The translations under genes were made by a program, and so were the position numbers. DNA of 64,000 nucleotides from Anisodus tanguticus (lineage: Eukaryota; Streptophyta; Magnoliopsida; Solanales; Solanaceae). Positions 53,441-64,000 of the stretch are shown piece after piece (position 1 is the first letter of the stretch; every line of letters begins with the position of its first letter). The notes beneath the pieces are model-generated. The model ran no database searches. It was not told where the DNA came from and saw only the letters and a list, made by a program, of their open reading frames with translations. The stretch is from assembly GCA_034509755.1 (NCBI GenBank), contig CM067550.1, positions 14,439,001-14,503,000 of the forward strand, written 5' to 3'.

Positions 53441-56400
53441 ATGGGGAATCAAGAGTCTGCCATAAATGACACTCACAGTGATTATTATCATCACAGCCCA
53501 GAACGCGTAAGAAATCAAACTGGCTCCAATCCTCAATATCAGCCTACTACTTATGCAGAAAGCTCTGTGGATTCTAACTATCGAGCTCAAGTTACATCAT
53601 ATGCCGGAGGTTCAGATAGAGCGAACTATCAAAGGAATCAGCAAGCCTCTTACATAGCTGATAACTATAAATCTTTGGATGAGGTTAATTTCTTAATTTT
53701 GCATGTTCATTCTTTCCAGATTCTTATAGAGTTTCACAGAACATCTCATGGTGGACAATGTGGGGACATCAGATGGCAATGAACAAAAACTCGCAAGTTT
53801 GTGTTGTTTTCCTTAACTTCAGATGACATCTTTTGTTTGCTTCAAGTAATTTAGAGGTTCCAGTTCTTTCAATATTAACCTTTCACCACTAATAAATTAT
53901 AATACTTGAACAAGAGAAACTGTTTTGTTACTATTATCAACCATAAATCTTGTATCTCAACACTTGAAGCAACCAAAATTCGATGAAGTAACATACTGCC
54001 TTACTTTATTTAGAGAATATCTTTTGTCGGAAAAGCTCCTGGTATGCTTCTTAGAAGCTAAAATAGTTACTCTCAAATAAAATACAATTGTGCATTGCAC
54101 GTTCACAGGTGCTGCTGGAAATATTGAGCGATGTACTACGTAACTTAGATCTCCCCTCAAGTCCAACCTCTAGAGAGCTGCTGGTCGTATTACATTACAA
54201 TATGCAAACATTTCTGTTTTCTATTTAATTTTATCACCCAAAATTGCTAAAGATAGGAATAGCCCATACTAAACTTATAGAACAAGTATTCTGAAAGATC
54301 ATCATTGGAAGCATTGGTTTCATTGTTTGACCATTTTCTCTAGTTAGAAACTTAGAATTGACAGATCAACTTATAATAGGCAAAAAGTTAACAATGAATT
54401 GGTTCATGTGGAGTTTCTCTTTTTACTGCTTACTTTGCTAATGAACTGTAGTAGCTGAACTTTTGAGCAATGTAATATATAAATAACAGAGAGTGATACC
54501 TCTATGCCAGGTTGTTACCGCATTGCGAGAAGCAGGCCTTGAATCGTCAAACTTGATTCTTGGCATTGATTTCACCAAAAGCAATGAATGGACAGGTAAA
54601 CTACTTCATTCACTAACTATTAGCCTTTGTGTTTGTCTCAAGTTGTGGAGGCGATGGGTTGACAATTTTAAGGTTGTAGGAAAGTCTTCATTCAACAGGA
54701 GAAGCCTCCACTCAGTTGGTCATACAGCTAACCCATACGAGCAAGCCATCTCTATAATTGGGCGAACTTTGTCTCCTTTTGATGAAGACAACTTGATACC
54801 TTGTTTTGGATTTGGTGATGGTTAGTTTTTGTTTCTAAGCCTTATTTTTTCACAAACAATCAATATGGTTTTGAATAGTCTTGACCATGGGTTGTTGTCT
54901 CTGTAAATTTTAGCAACCACACACAATCAGCATGTGTTTAGCTTTTACCCTGATCATCGCCCTTGCCATGGATTTGAGGAAGCTCTTGCAAGATATAAGG
55001 AAATTGTTCCTCATCTGAAATTATCAGGTTTGAGCTGAATACTGCTTTCATAATTTCCCGTATTCAGTGGTTGGATAGGGGTACTCCGTGTGGTTCATTC
55101 AGTATTTGATATGATTGGCTGTATTTCTGAATCTTAAATTATTAATGGTGGCATCCATAGTGTATAAGATCTCCCGTTGTGTTAAACTTGTACACTAAAC
55201 TCTCAAAAGAAGTAGGGATTATCTCATCCATCGTATGTTTGTCTTCGTTGACAAAGTTTATACTGTGTATGATAGCTTTAATGAACTTCTGATTTATAGT
55301 TGGTGCATCTCTTTACGTTGTTGAAATACTGCTGAAAGTCTTAGTGGAAAAATGGAGGAGAACTAACTTTATTGATTCTAATTTGCTTAGTGTTTTTGGC
55401 ACTCAGCTATTTATATATACTTAACTACATCTTATATACAATAACATACCCAGTGAAATCTCACAATGTGGGGTATGGGGAGGGTAGAGTGTAAGCAGAC
55501 CTTACCCCTAAGATAGGGAGATTGTTTCTGAAAGACCCTTGGCTCAAGAGAAAGCACCAAAAAAGTCAGAGGAGGATAAGCAATTCAAAGCAATATGAAA
55601 ATGAAAATAACGACAACAAATAAGCAGTCTGGAGAAGAAAGGAGTGGTAGCTACCACAGAGAAACAAGATAATCAAAGTACAAGAAACAACAAATAGTAG
55701 CAGAGGTCAAAGGATAAGAAACTATAGTGCAACACCGCGACTACTAGTATAAACGGATAAATGGGACTCTTACTAGCTTTCTACCCTAATCTGAGTCCTC
55801 CATAGTCTCCTATCTAAGATCATGTCCTCGATAAGCTGGAACTGTGTCATGTCCTGTCTAATCACCTCTCCCCAATACTTCTTCGGTCTTCCTCTACCTC
55901 TCCTGAACCCATCCAGAGCCAACCTCTCAGACCTCCGTACTGGGCATCGGTATCTCTCCTCTTCACATGACCAAACTATCTCAACCTTGCTTTCCGCATC
56001 TTGTCCTCCACCGAGGCCACTCCCACCTTGTCCCAGATATCCTCATTCCTAATCCTATCTCTCCTAGTGTGTCCACACATCCATCGCAGCATTCTCATTT
56101 GCGCAACTTTCATCTTCCAAACATGGGAGGTCTTAACTAGCCAACCCTCCGTCCCATACAGCATAGTCGATCTAACCACCATTTTGTAGAACTTGCCTTT
56201 AAGTTTTGGTGGCTATCACACAACACTTCGGACGCGAGCCTCCATTTCATCCATCTTGCACCAATGCGATGCGTGACATCATCGTCAATTTTTCCATTTC
56301 CTTGAATAATAGACCCAAGATACTTGAAACTGTCTTTCTTCTGGACGGCCTGGGTACCAAGCCTCACTACTACGTCAGCCTCACGCGGTACATCACTGAA

Positions 56401-59400
56401 CTTGCACTCGAAGTATTCTGTTTTGGTCCTATTTAACTTAAACCCTTTAGACTCCAGAGTTTGTCTCCAATCCTCCAGCTTACATTAACCCCGCTGTGTG
56501 TCTCGTCAACCATGACTATGTCATCCGCGAATAACATACACCATGGCACCTCATTTTGAATTTGCCACGTCAATTCATCCTTCATCAAGGCAAATAAAAA
56601 CGGGCTAAGAGTTGATCCTTGGTGCAACCCCATCACAACTGGGAAGTGCTCCGAGTCTCCTCCCACTGTCCTTACTCTGGTCGTGGCTCCACCATACATG
56701 TCCTTTATCGCCCTAATGTACGCCACAAGTACCCCTCTAACCTTCAAGCATCTCCATAGAACCTCCCTTGAACCACCCTTGACACTTCGTCCTAAGCCTT
56801 TCCAGGTCGATGAATACCATGTGCAAGTCCCTCTTGCTCTCCCTATACTACTCCACCAATCTCCTTATAAGATGTTGTTGTACATCTTATATGCAAACGA
56901 GCAACAACGGATGATTATGATCTTATTTCCAATGATACATTAATTCTCTTAGTAGTATATTAACTCCTCTTATCTCAAATGTTACATTAGCTCTTATTAT
57001 CATTTCCTACACTGTATAAATTGCTCATATGTTCTCCAACATCTACATTAATTTATGATATCATCTCCAACACTCTTCAAACCATGAGGTGGCGAATAGC
57101 TCTGAGTTTGCAAAGTAGAGTCGAGTATGCCAAGAAAGTTGCTGCTAAAGACTCAATCACTAGAAAATGAACAGTCAGAATAGTTCTTCGAAATGGTATT
57201 ATCAAACAGGGTAGTCGGAACAGTACTGCTAAAGTAGTCACTGTAAATAAAAATGACTTGCTCTGTTGTGAAGCTGATTTGCTGTGGACACTACTGTGGG
57301 TTGATGAAACATGACTGAATCTGAGGATATGCTGTTTTCCAGCAAAGTTGTAGAATGCTTCTGACGAGGACAAGCATGTTGTTGGATGTTTCCTTGACCA
57401 GACAGCCGGCAATGCACAATGCTGACTCTGGTCAATCTACTGTGCTAACTTAGTGCTGACAGTGGGTTGGCTCTACACTGACAGTGTGCTGAATAGGCGA
57501 TGGTGTGACACGGAATGGGCGATTACATGGTATGACCAGGCCATGGCATGGAAACTCACTGGAAATGACATCTCGTTGACTGGACACTGGCAGGGCACTG
57601 ATTTGACTGACAGGGAGCTCACTTGAAAGTAAGGTATGATGATTGGACAGTAACATGACGCAGAATGGCTGTACGAGAAATCTTGACAAATGGATAAGTA
57701 ATGTCAATGGGATTTACCTATTACACAGAAATGCATACATATATGTGCCACATTAAGAAATTTAATCATATGTATTGGAAATTTGGATATAAAAGACTTG
57801 GGCATAATACATCTGTCTCATGCGTTCTTTCAATTCCTTTTACCTTACCTCCTGTTTCTCTCACATCCTTCCCTAATTTCCACACAATATTCCCTTAATT
57901 TTACACTTGTTTAGTTTTGAGTGTCCCAAGTTAGTTGAGAGAATGAGTTGTTGTCTCCCTATATGGTTTTGGAAAATTCTCACATAAGGAGCTAACTTTT
58001 GAGGTCGAGTTAGATGTAAGGTTCATATTTGTTAACATAGTATTGGAGCCAAACTGTAGCGCTCTGCAAAATTTCGTAAGATTACAAGCTTAACTTGGAA
58101 ATATGTTGAACACTCAAATCTTATGTTTGGAAAGTGATAGAGATGTTTAAGAATGGAAGGAGTAGTGTGGAAAGAATAAGGGTGGGGGGTGGGGGGGATG
58201 GAAATGTCCAAAATAACACATAACCTGACTTCAGAAGAATATAATTCATTGTGTAAAAAGAATTTGGCCATGGTTTCTGAATGAAAATTGTATAGTGTGG
58301 AAAGAATAAGGGTTTGGGGGGGTGGGGGGTGGGGGTGGGGGGTTGGAAATGTCCAAATTAACACATAACCTGACTTCAGAAGAGTAGAATTCACTGTGTA
58401 AAAAGAATCTGGCCATGGTTTCTGAATGAAAATTGTAGAGCTTGGAGTCTAGTTTCCAACATTCTGAATAGTTCGTCAGTTGGATATCCCTGTAAAACAT
58501 TAAGCCTCAGATTTTGCGACCAGCAAACCAAGATTGCGAGCCACAAAATTTCCCAGCTGCCCAAACACTATATAAAAAGGCGTCACTGGGTCTTTTTCGG
58601 TCCCAAACAAGGACAAGAAAGCTAGGGCTCGGTTGTTGGGAGGATTTTCATCCCAAGATCAACTCTAACCACCCAATTAAGTATAATTATGATGTTTTTG
58701 AGTAATTATTGCCCATTGATGCTAGCCCTAACATAGAAAACATGTGATTTTCTTAAGATTCTTCAGATCCCATGGAGCATGCCTAAGACTACATAGGAGC
58801 TGTTGGGTTGCTGAAGTAACACATGCGACAGTCTTAAGCAAAAGAGATAGTGGAGAATCATACCAGCTTGCATTTGGTGAACATTATGGAAAAAAAGGGA
58901 TGCAAGATGGGTGGGCATAAAAACCGAAAAACTAGACCAAACCGAATCGTTCTTCGGTCCGGTTTCGATTTTAATTTTTAGAAGTTTGGTATTAGGTTCG
59001 GTATTTGATTTTAAAGTCTTGGTATTTCACTTAATTTCGGTTAAGAGAAATACCGAACTATTTGTTATATAATTGCAAAATATCTAATAAATGTCCTCCA
59101 TGAGATGCTCCTGTTTGAAAGCTATATCTGGATTTATGATTATCCTAACTCATCCGCAAAACATGTAGGTCCAACTTCATTTGCCCCAATTGTCAATGCT
59201 GCAATTGATATAGTGGAAGCAAATAATGGGCAGTACCATGTCCTTGTCATTATTGCAGATGGACAGGTTCATATCTTCTTGGAAATAATTTGACTTCTTC
59301 CTTGCTTCAACCCTAGTTATTCCAAATTCTAAAAACAGGTAACAAGGAGCCTTGACACTCCGCCTGGAAGCCTTAGCCCTCAAGAACAGGCTACTGTAAA

Positions 59401-61729
59401 TTCTATTGTTGCTGCTAGGTAAACAGGTGACCTTTCTAGGAAGTTGATCTGTATTTCCATTCTCCTGCCTGACTTGACATTACATGCAGTGCATATCCTC
59501 TTTCAATTATTCTTGTTGGCGTTGGAGATGGCCCATGGGATGAAATGAAACGGTTTGATGATAACATTCCCCAACGGGCATTTGATAACTTCCAGGTTTG
59601 ACTGAAAGACATTCTTTTGCTTTGCTTCCATCTCTTTAGCATGTCTGGCTAAACCAATTATGCTTCACCTTTCATCGGTTCTAGATGTTTTGTTTTTTTG
59701 TTTTGAATTTTACAGCTACGATATTTGTGGCTATGAGGTTTACCTTTGGTCCTTTTTCCTTTTAGCACTTACAGATCTAAGATAAGTCATTATCTTACCA
59801 TGTTATAATACCTCCTTTTATTTATGACAAGCTTAAAATGCTGGTTCTTCTATTGGTTGATATCGACCAGGAAAAATTGCTAACCTGATGCCTAGTTTGT
59901 CTAGCATATTTGGCAAAAAAATTCTATGCAAAGACTGTATACCTTTTTCCAATTGGAGGTTCTCATTTTGTGATTGCTAGCTGGTTCAAATATTTTAAAC
60001 AGATACCACTCTTCTCTTCATGCTCATCTTTTGTATCAGAAAAATGTTTTGCTGCAATATTTCTGTCTGGCATTATAATCAGTTAAAAAAGATAGAATAC
60101 AATAATAAACTTCTTTTCCATAAGGGTGTGAATGTGAAGGTACTAAAAAAGGAAAGCCTTGGCAAAAGACTATGGAGTTAGGTTGGAAGGAGTCAGAAGT
60201 GTGATAGGCGAGAAATATGGTATAGGAAAAGGGGATAGTGAAGAAGTGGCACAGCCTAATGAGAGGACACCATGTAGCTACAGAATGATTTAGAAAAAGG
60301 AGATGATTTGAGTGGTTGGTAATGGCGGAAGAATTTCTCTCTGAGATAAACATTGATGTGGAGTGGGTATTTTGAAGCAGACTTTAGTAGATATATGCTC
60401 TCTTTTTTTTCGAATAAAAATCTAATGGTAGCTGAATTTATTAACAGAGGGAGGAACCATGGTTTTGGACTGCAAAGTTACGAGAAACTTGCAAGACTAG
60501 CAGGAGATGGAGGAATTTGTCTATAATTTTGCTTCATTCCTTAAATTTTCAAGAGGAAGACCAGGATTTGTGAAGAAATTTCAATTGAAAACAATTTATG
60601 AAAAAAGGACTGGTGTTGGATTGGAGATGGCAGAGTAAAACTGTCCATTTTCTCTTTTAAATCCTTTTTGTACATCATTTTTAGAATGTAAACGAGCTTC
60701 AAATTGTGAACTCAATAGTTCCAAGAGGTCACCTTTTATTTTTGCTTGGACAATCATGGGCGTTGTTCTTGCTGCTGAAACTTAGGAGGAGAAAGATGGT
60801 CCTTGTGATCTGGTGCTTTACACGTAAGGGACTTCGAAGGAGGCTCATCCTCGTCTTTTGCCTTGAATTTTTCTATGAAGTTGTGGTTGGAGATGCTTAT
60901 CATGTTTGGCACATGTTGGGTCATGCCAATAGGGTAAATCAGCTGATGAGCTTTTGGAATGTCGGGGGATTCAGGTGGAGAAGATTTCAACAGAAGGAAA
61001 GCATGGAGGCTAATCCCTCATGCTACAAAATGGACAGAGTTTTGCTGGTTTTTGTATAATTGGCCCTTTTGTAGATGATTAGGTTAGCTTCCGGAAGGAA
61101 ATAATCTTGCACAGTCCTGCCATATGTAGTCTTCCCCTAGGGCATTATTTCTTCTTCTAGCGTGAGTTTCGATTTTAATCAACTTCAGTTTTCCTAATTA
61201 TTTGTGTGCCCACTTGCAGTTCGTCAATTTTACAAAAATCATGTCCGAGCGTTCAGAGATGGGAAAGAAGGAAACAGCCTTTGCTCTTGCTGCACTAATG
61301 GAAATTCCAATTCAGTATCGAGCCACACAACGCCTTCAATTCAGAGAGTGAGTAGCATCTGTCTTTGTGTATATTCTTCTTGCAAGTTGAGAGCATCTTC
61401 ATGAAGCCTAACCTTTTCAAAACTTGTTATTTAGAAGCAAACGAGGCCCTCAGACAAGGCCACTTCCTCCTCCTCGTGAAGTAGTTGATCATGACAATGC
61501 TGTCAAACCATTGCCACATGTGACAAGCTATGAACCTGTTGACTTTGGAGCTGCAGAACAAGTAAGTGTTTATGTTATATAGTTCTTGCTCTTCGTGTAT
61601 AACTCATTGATCATAAATGTTTCTTTCATTTTGTTTTCCTTTTCCTAAATAATGTTTTCCCTTTTTCTTAAGGCTTGTCCCATTTGCTTGACAAACCCAA
61701 AGGACATGGCTTTTGGATGTGGTCATCTG
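53441..61729 (+). CDS. RGLG-type RING E3 ubiquitin ligase (copine/VWA domain), 3' end outside window
   Basis: Ten coding exons splice in frame with GT-AG borders: 53441-53683, 54511-54595, 54680-54820, 54914-55027, 59169-59266, 59339-59418, 59490-59595, 61220-61347, 61438-61561 and 61673-61729, giving 392 codons. The start MGNQES fits the N-myristoylation pattern (Gly2, Ser6) known for Arabidopsis RGLG1/2, suggesting membrane attachment. The N-terminus is Tyr/Ser/Gln-rich. The copine/VWA domain (about 80-340) has LILGIDFTKSNEWTG with the metal-site DxTxSN, NPYEQAISIIGRTL, FGFGDATTH, ADGQVT and ILVGVGDGPWD. The C-terminal RING begins ACPICLTNPKDMAFGCGHL, and the remaining zinc ligands lie beyond 64000. 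RGLG proteins attach K63-linked or degradative ubiquitin with E2 partners and act in hormone and drought signalling. No lesion is visible. Confidence 0.95.
55442..56881 (-). mobile_element. RTE-type LINE, 5'-truncated, in RGLG intron 4
   Basis: 1,440 bp between near-identical 15-bp duplications (ACATCTTATATACAA at 55427-55441, ACATCTTATATGCAA at 56882-56896). The minus-strand translation has the RT core VVMGLHQGSTLSPFLFALMK and WCMLFADDIVMVDE (about 56500-56640), then FKYLGSIIQGNGKIDDDVTH, MLYGTEGWLVK and MLRWMCGHTRRDRIRN. These are hallmarks of plant RTE LINEs; frameshifts break the frame. Its 3' end (GGTAAGGTCTGCTTACAC, CACTGGGTATGTTATTG) is shared with the TS-type SINEs at 13082 and 39969. 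Confidence 0.9.
57000..58160. other. RGLG intron 4, unassigned part
   Basis: Between the LINE and the tandem duplication I see no coding region or clear element borders. The short open frames on the minus strand around 57077-57707 have no recognisable domain. Confidence 0.5.
58163..58436. repeat. Two-unit tandem duplication with G-rich tract
   Basis: A unit of about 130-144 bp starts TAGTGTGGAAAGAATAAGGG (58163 and 58293) and ends CTGAATGAAAATTGTA. It is repeated once with few substitutions. Each unit holds a GGGGTGGGG-type stretch on the plus strand (58182-58198, 58315-58342), longer in the second copy, which could form a G-quadruplex. Confidence 0.88.
58905..59060. mobile_element. One end of a DNA transposon with CCGAA/TTCGG repeats
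   Basis: GGTGGGCATAAAAACCGAAA is followed by repeated ACCGAA and TTCGGT motifs up to about 59060. This resembles the subterminal repeat region of hAT elements with a GGTGGGCA terminus, but I found no opposite end. It lies about 110 bp before RGLG exon 5. Confidence 0.4.
59596..61219. other. RGLG intron 7, unassigned insertion-like sequence
   Basis: A 1.6-kb intron. The 60400-61060 part has a different, G-richer composition and an open plus-strand frame (60706-61059) without a recognisable domain. It may be an old LINE or other element fragment, but I cannot support a class. Confidence 0.4.
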
Positions 61730-62415
61730 GTAAGTGATTATAGAAGTGACACTTAGCTACTGTCGGTGTTGAATTCAATCCGTAAAATCTATCCAAGGCA
61801 TAATATTTTCATGTGGCATTTGACCGCTATAGTTTCAGCTTGTAGTCTGTTATATGATTTCAGAATGTCTAAATGGCTACGTTTTTCTAGAATTGCATTG
61901 ACATTATGCTGCTAAAAATCAATTCATTTTACATGAAAAATGACGATAATAAGGATCTCGTGGTTGAAGGTAGACAAAATGGTGGAAGTAGTGGGCAGAT
62001 ATAACATGTTCAGTTTGCAATTTGTTTTGCTTTTCCCTATCCAATCCTTTAGAAGAAATCGTTAGAAAGTATCATAAAATAGATTCTGGAATTCCTTACT
62101 AGCATTATTCAAAAGGAAAACAAGCTTGAATATTTGACATTCTGATATTTTACATGGTGAAATACCATTTACCTACATTTTCTACTTATAATCATGCATA
62201 TTCTGCCAGAATAATATATGATGATACTGAAATGAACTTTTGAGGCACTGTTAGTTCATCTGACAGTAGCAGAAAGAATAGAGATACTTGTTTGAAATTA
62301 AGATATATCTATTTACCATTCACTGCACCTATGGGGTGGTTTTCATGACTACGATAATCCTAATGACCCTACTCGAAAGCATTCTTTTGAAGTTTGTACA
62401 ATAAGCACATCTAAC
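61730..62415. other. RGLG intron 10, 5' part
   Basis: Native intron sequence after the GTAAGT donor at 61730. I find no exon encoding the missing RING residues here, so the next exon must lie beyond the LINE and the window. Confidence 0.6.
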
Positions 62416-64000
62416 CTTTTTTATTGGTAAAGTAATAAAATGTCATTAGAAAAGCATCAAGAAGATGCAAGGTTACAGATGGGCAAAAAGCTGCTTCAAA
62501 CAAAACATGAAGCAGACTAAACGGAGCCTGTAAAACAGTCTAAAGAAATCCCTGCATCTCTACTGTGTTAGAGACAAGGAGTTAACAAAATCCAGAAAGT
62601 TATCCACACTGTTTACAAGGGCAAAAAAGTGCCAACTGAAAAGACTAACTAAACACCTAGACTTTAGAGTGGAAATAGGAGTTGAGATTCCATCAAAGCA
62701 TCTACTGTTTTTCTCCTTCCATAGGATCCAAAAAATTACTGCTGGGATCATTCTCCATATCCTTTTGATGGAATTGTCAATTCTCCAAAGTATCCAGCTA
62801 GCATAGACATCTTTGATGTTGAAAGGCATTACCCATCGGATTCCAAGCATAGAATAGAAGAAATACCAAAGGCTAGTTGTTGTAGGGCAGTGCAAAAATA
62901 GGTGGTCGACACTTTCATTGGTTTGCTTGCACAGGGCACACATGTTGACGACGATTACACCTCTCCTCCTGAGATTGTCTTGTGTTAGGCATGCTTCCTT
63001 CAGAGCAGTCCATATGAAGCAAGTAATTCTGAGAGGTTGTATGGTTTTCCATACAAGTTTCCACGGCCAAACCTCTAAAAGGCTATTTTGAGAACTCCAG
63101 TAGTTGTAACATTTCTTATTGGAATTGCCCCATAGGATTCTGCCTTGAGATTCTGCCACTAAATACTTTGTCCCAATGCTTGTAAGAGAGAAAAAGTTCA
63201 TCAAATTCCCAATCCTGTAAGTTTCTTCTGAAAATTGGTGTCCAATTGTTGTCTCTATATTGAGCTAATGTTGCTTCGTTGTTAGAAGCTATCAGCAATA
63301 GTGAAGGAAATGAGTCTTTTACTAGAGCGTCCCCAAGCCATTTGTCTTGTCAAAATCTGATCACGAGCCCATTTCCATTATTGAATGAGACATTCTGGAA
63401 GAATTCCTCTTGGAGACTACTGATGTGCTTCCATACTCAACACCATGAGGTTCATTGCTTCTCTTTGCAGTCCAATGGTCTTGAATACCATATTTAGCCT
63501 CGATGATTTCCTTCCAGTACCCTCCCTCATTTTGACCATATCTCTAGAGCTACTTCTTGAGAAGGCTACTGTTATGAAGCTTAAAATTCATGATCCCCAA
63601 CCCTCCTTGGCCTTTGGGTTGAATAACTGATTGTCATTTGACCAAAGAGAATTTGTGAGTAACATTGTTTTCCTCCCATAAGAATTTCCTCCTGAGCCTG
63701 TCAATTTGCTTTAGGACTGAGCTTGGAATAGGGAAGAGTAACATACAGTAAGTGGGAATGCTGTGTAGGACATTGTTGATGAGGGTGAGTCTACTTCTCA
63801 AAGAGAAGTATTGCATCTGCCAAATGGCTAGTCTCTTCTCCATTTTTTCAATGACTCCACTCCATATTCCAGATGATTTGAATTTAGCACCCAAAGGAAG
63901 TCCCAAATATGTGGTGGGAAAGGAGCCTGTTTTGCAGCTAAGAATGTCCGCAAGAACTTTTAGGTTGTCCACTTCAGTCACTGGATAGATAGTGGTCTTA
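62416..64000 (-). mobile_element. L1-type LINE 3' region in RGLG intron 10, continues past the window
   Basis: On the minus strand 63634-63981 encodes the C-terminal RT region (FPTTYLGLPLGAKFKSSGIW, LRSRLTLINNVLHSIPTYCM). 62560-63204 encodes the terminal domain with a reverse-transcriptase zinc-binding region: WPWKLVWKTIQPLRITCFIW, CALCKQTNESVDHLFLHC and VIFWILWKEKNSRCFDG. It ends with ..FVNSLSLTQ and a stop at 62560, then an untranslated tail with AATAAAAAAGG near 62416. A frame break lies between 63204 and 63630. The 5' part is outside, so age and completeness are unknown. Confidence 0.9.

Noticed and set aside
57077..57707. Minus-strand open frames in RGLG intron 4
   Set aside because: Low-complexity translations with no recognised motif, and no splice or start context.
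60706..61059. 117-codon plus-strand open frame in RGLG intron 7
   Set aside because: Not in frame with the RGLG exons. The composition is odd and no family is recognised.

Overview
This window is nuclear plant DNA, almost certainly from a Solanaceae genome. Nicotiana is my best guess for genus, with low confidence. The reasons are: two genes with many GT-AG introns and plant-type protein families; Ty1/Copia and Ty3/Gypsy elements primed by initiator-Met tRNA; RTE and L1 LINEs; SINEs ending in TTG repeats like the tobacco TS family; and many Stowaway and hAT-type MITEs. There are no operons, CRISPR arrays, plasmid or phage features.

Layout. 1-24.4 kb is a gene-free repeat cluster. It holds a SINE (243-454), a Copia element on the minus strand (937-6028, TSD TTATC), a related Copia element on the plus strand (6430-11313, TSD GAGAG), a MITE/SINE-rich stretch (11.3-15.1 kb), a Gypsy element on the minus strand (15149-21570) that was itself hit by an 812-bp hAT-like element (19069-19880), and a second hAT-like element (21975-22916).

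24.5-47.5 kb is one minus-strand gene for a PRK/uridine-kinase-family P-loop kinase. I could reconstruct it as 12 exons joined in frame (313 codons including the stop). Its introns have swollen to about 22 kb. Intron 9 carries a 10.5-kb Sirevirus-type Copia element (25531-35998), whose extra third ORF carries a further 1.5-kb solo-LTR-like insertion. Intron 3 carries a Gypsy element with a chromodomain remnant (40154-about 45425).

47.5-49.1 kb is a short divergent intergenic region that holds one Stowaway MITE nested inside another. From about 49.1 kb to beyond the right edge runs a plus-strand RGLG-type RING ubiquitin ligase (copine/VWA plus C3HC4 RING). Ten coding exons are visible (53441-61729); the rest of the RING lies past the window. 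Its introns hold a hAT element, a truncated RTE LINE (55442-56881, 15-bp TSD), a G-rich tandem duplication and an L1 LINE that leaves the window.

The two host genes are not functionally linked by anything visible. All the retroelements are broken by stops or frameshifts, and several have lost catalytic residues. I found no convincing novel system. The most interesting points are the three-level nest inside an intron of an apparently intact gene, two insertions whose removal restores the host element's reading frame, and an antisense open coding-like segment inside the Gypsy element at 15.75-16.05 kb that I cannot assign.
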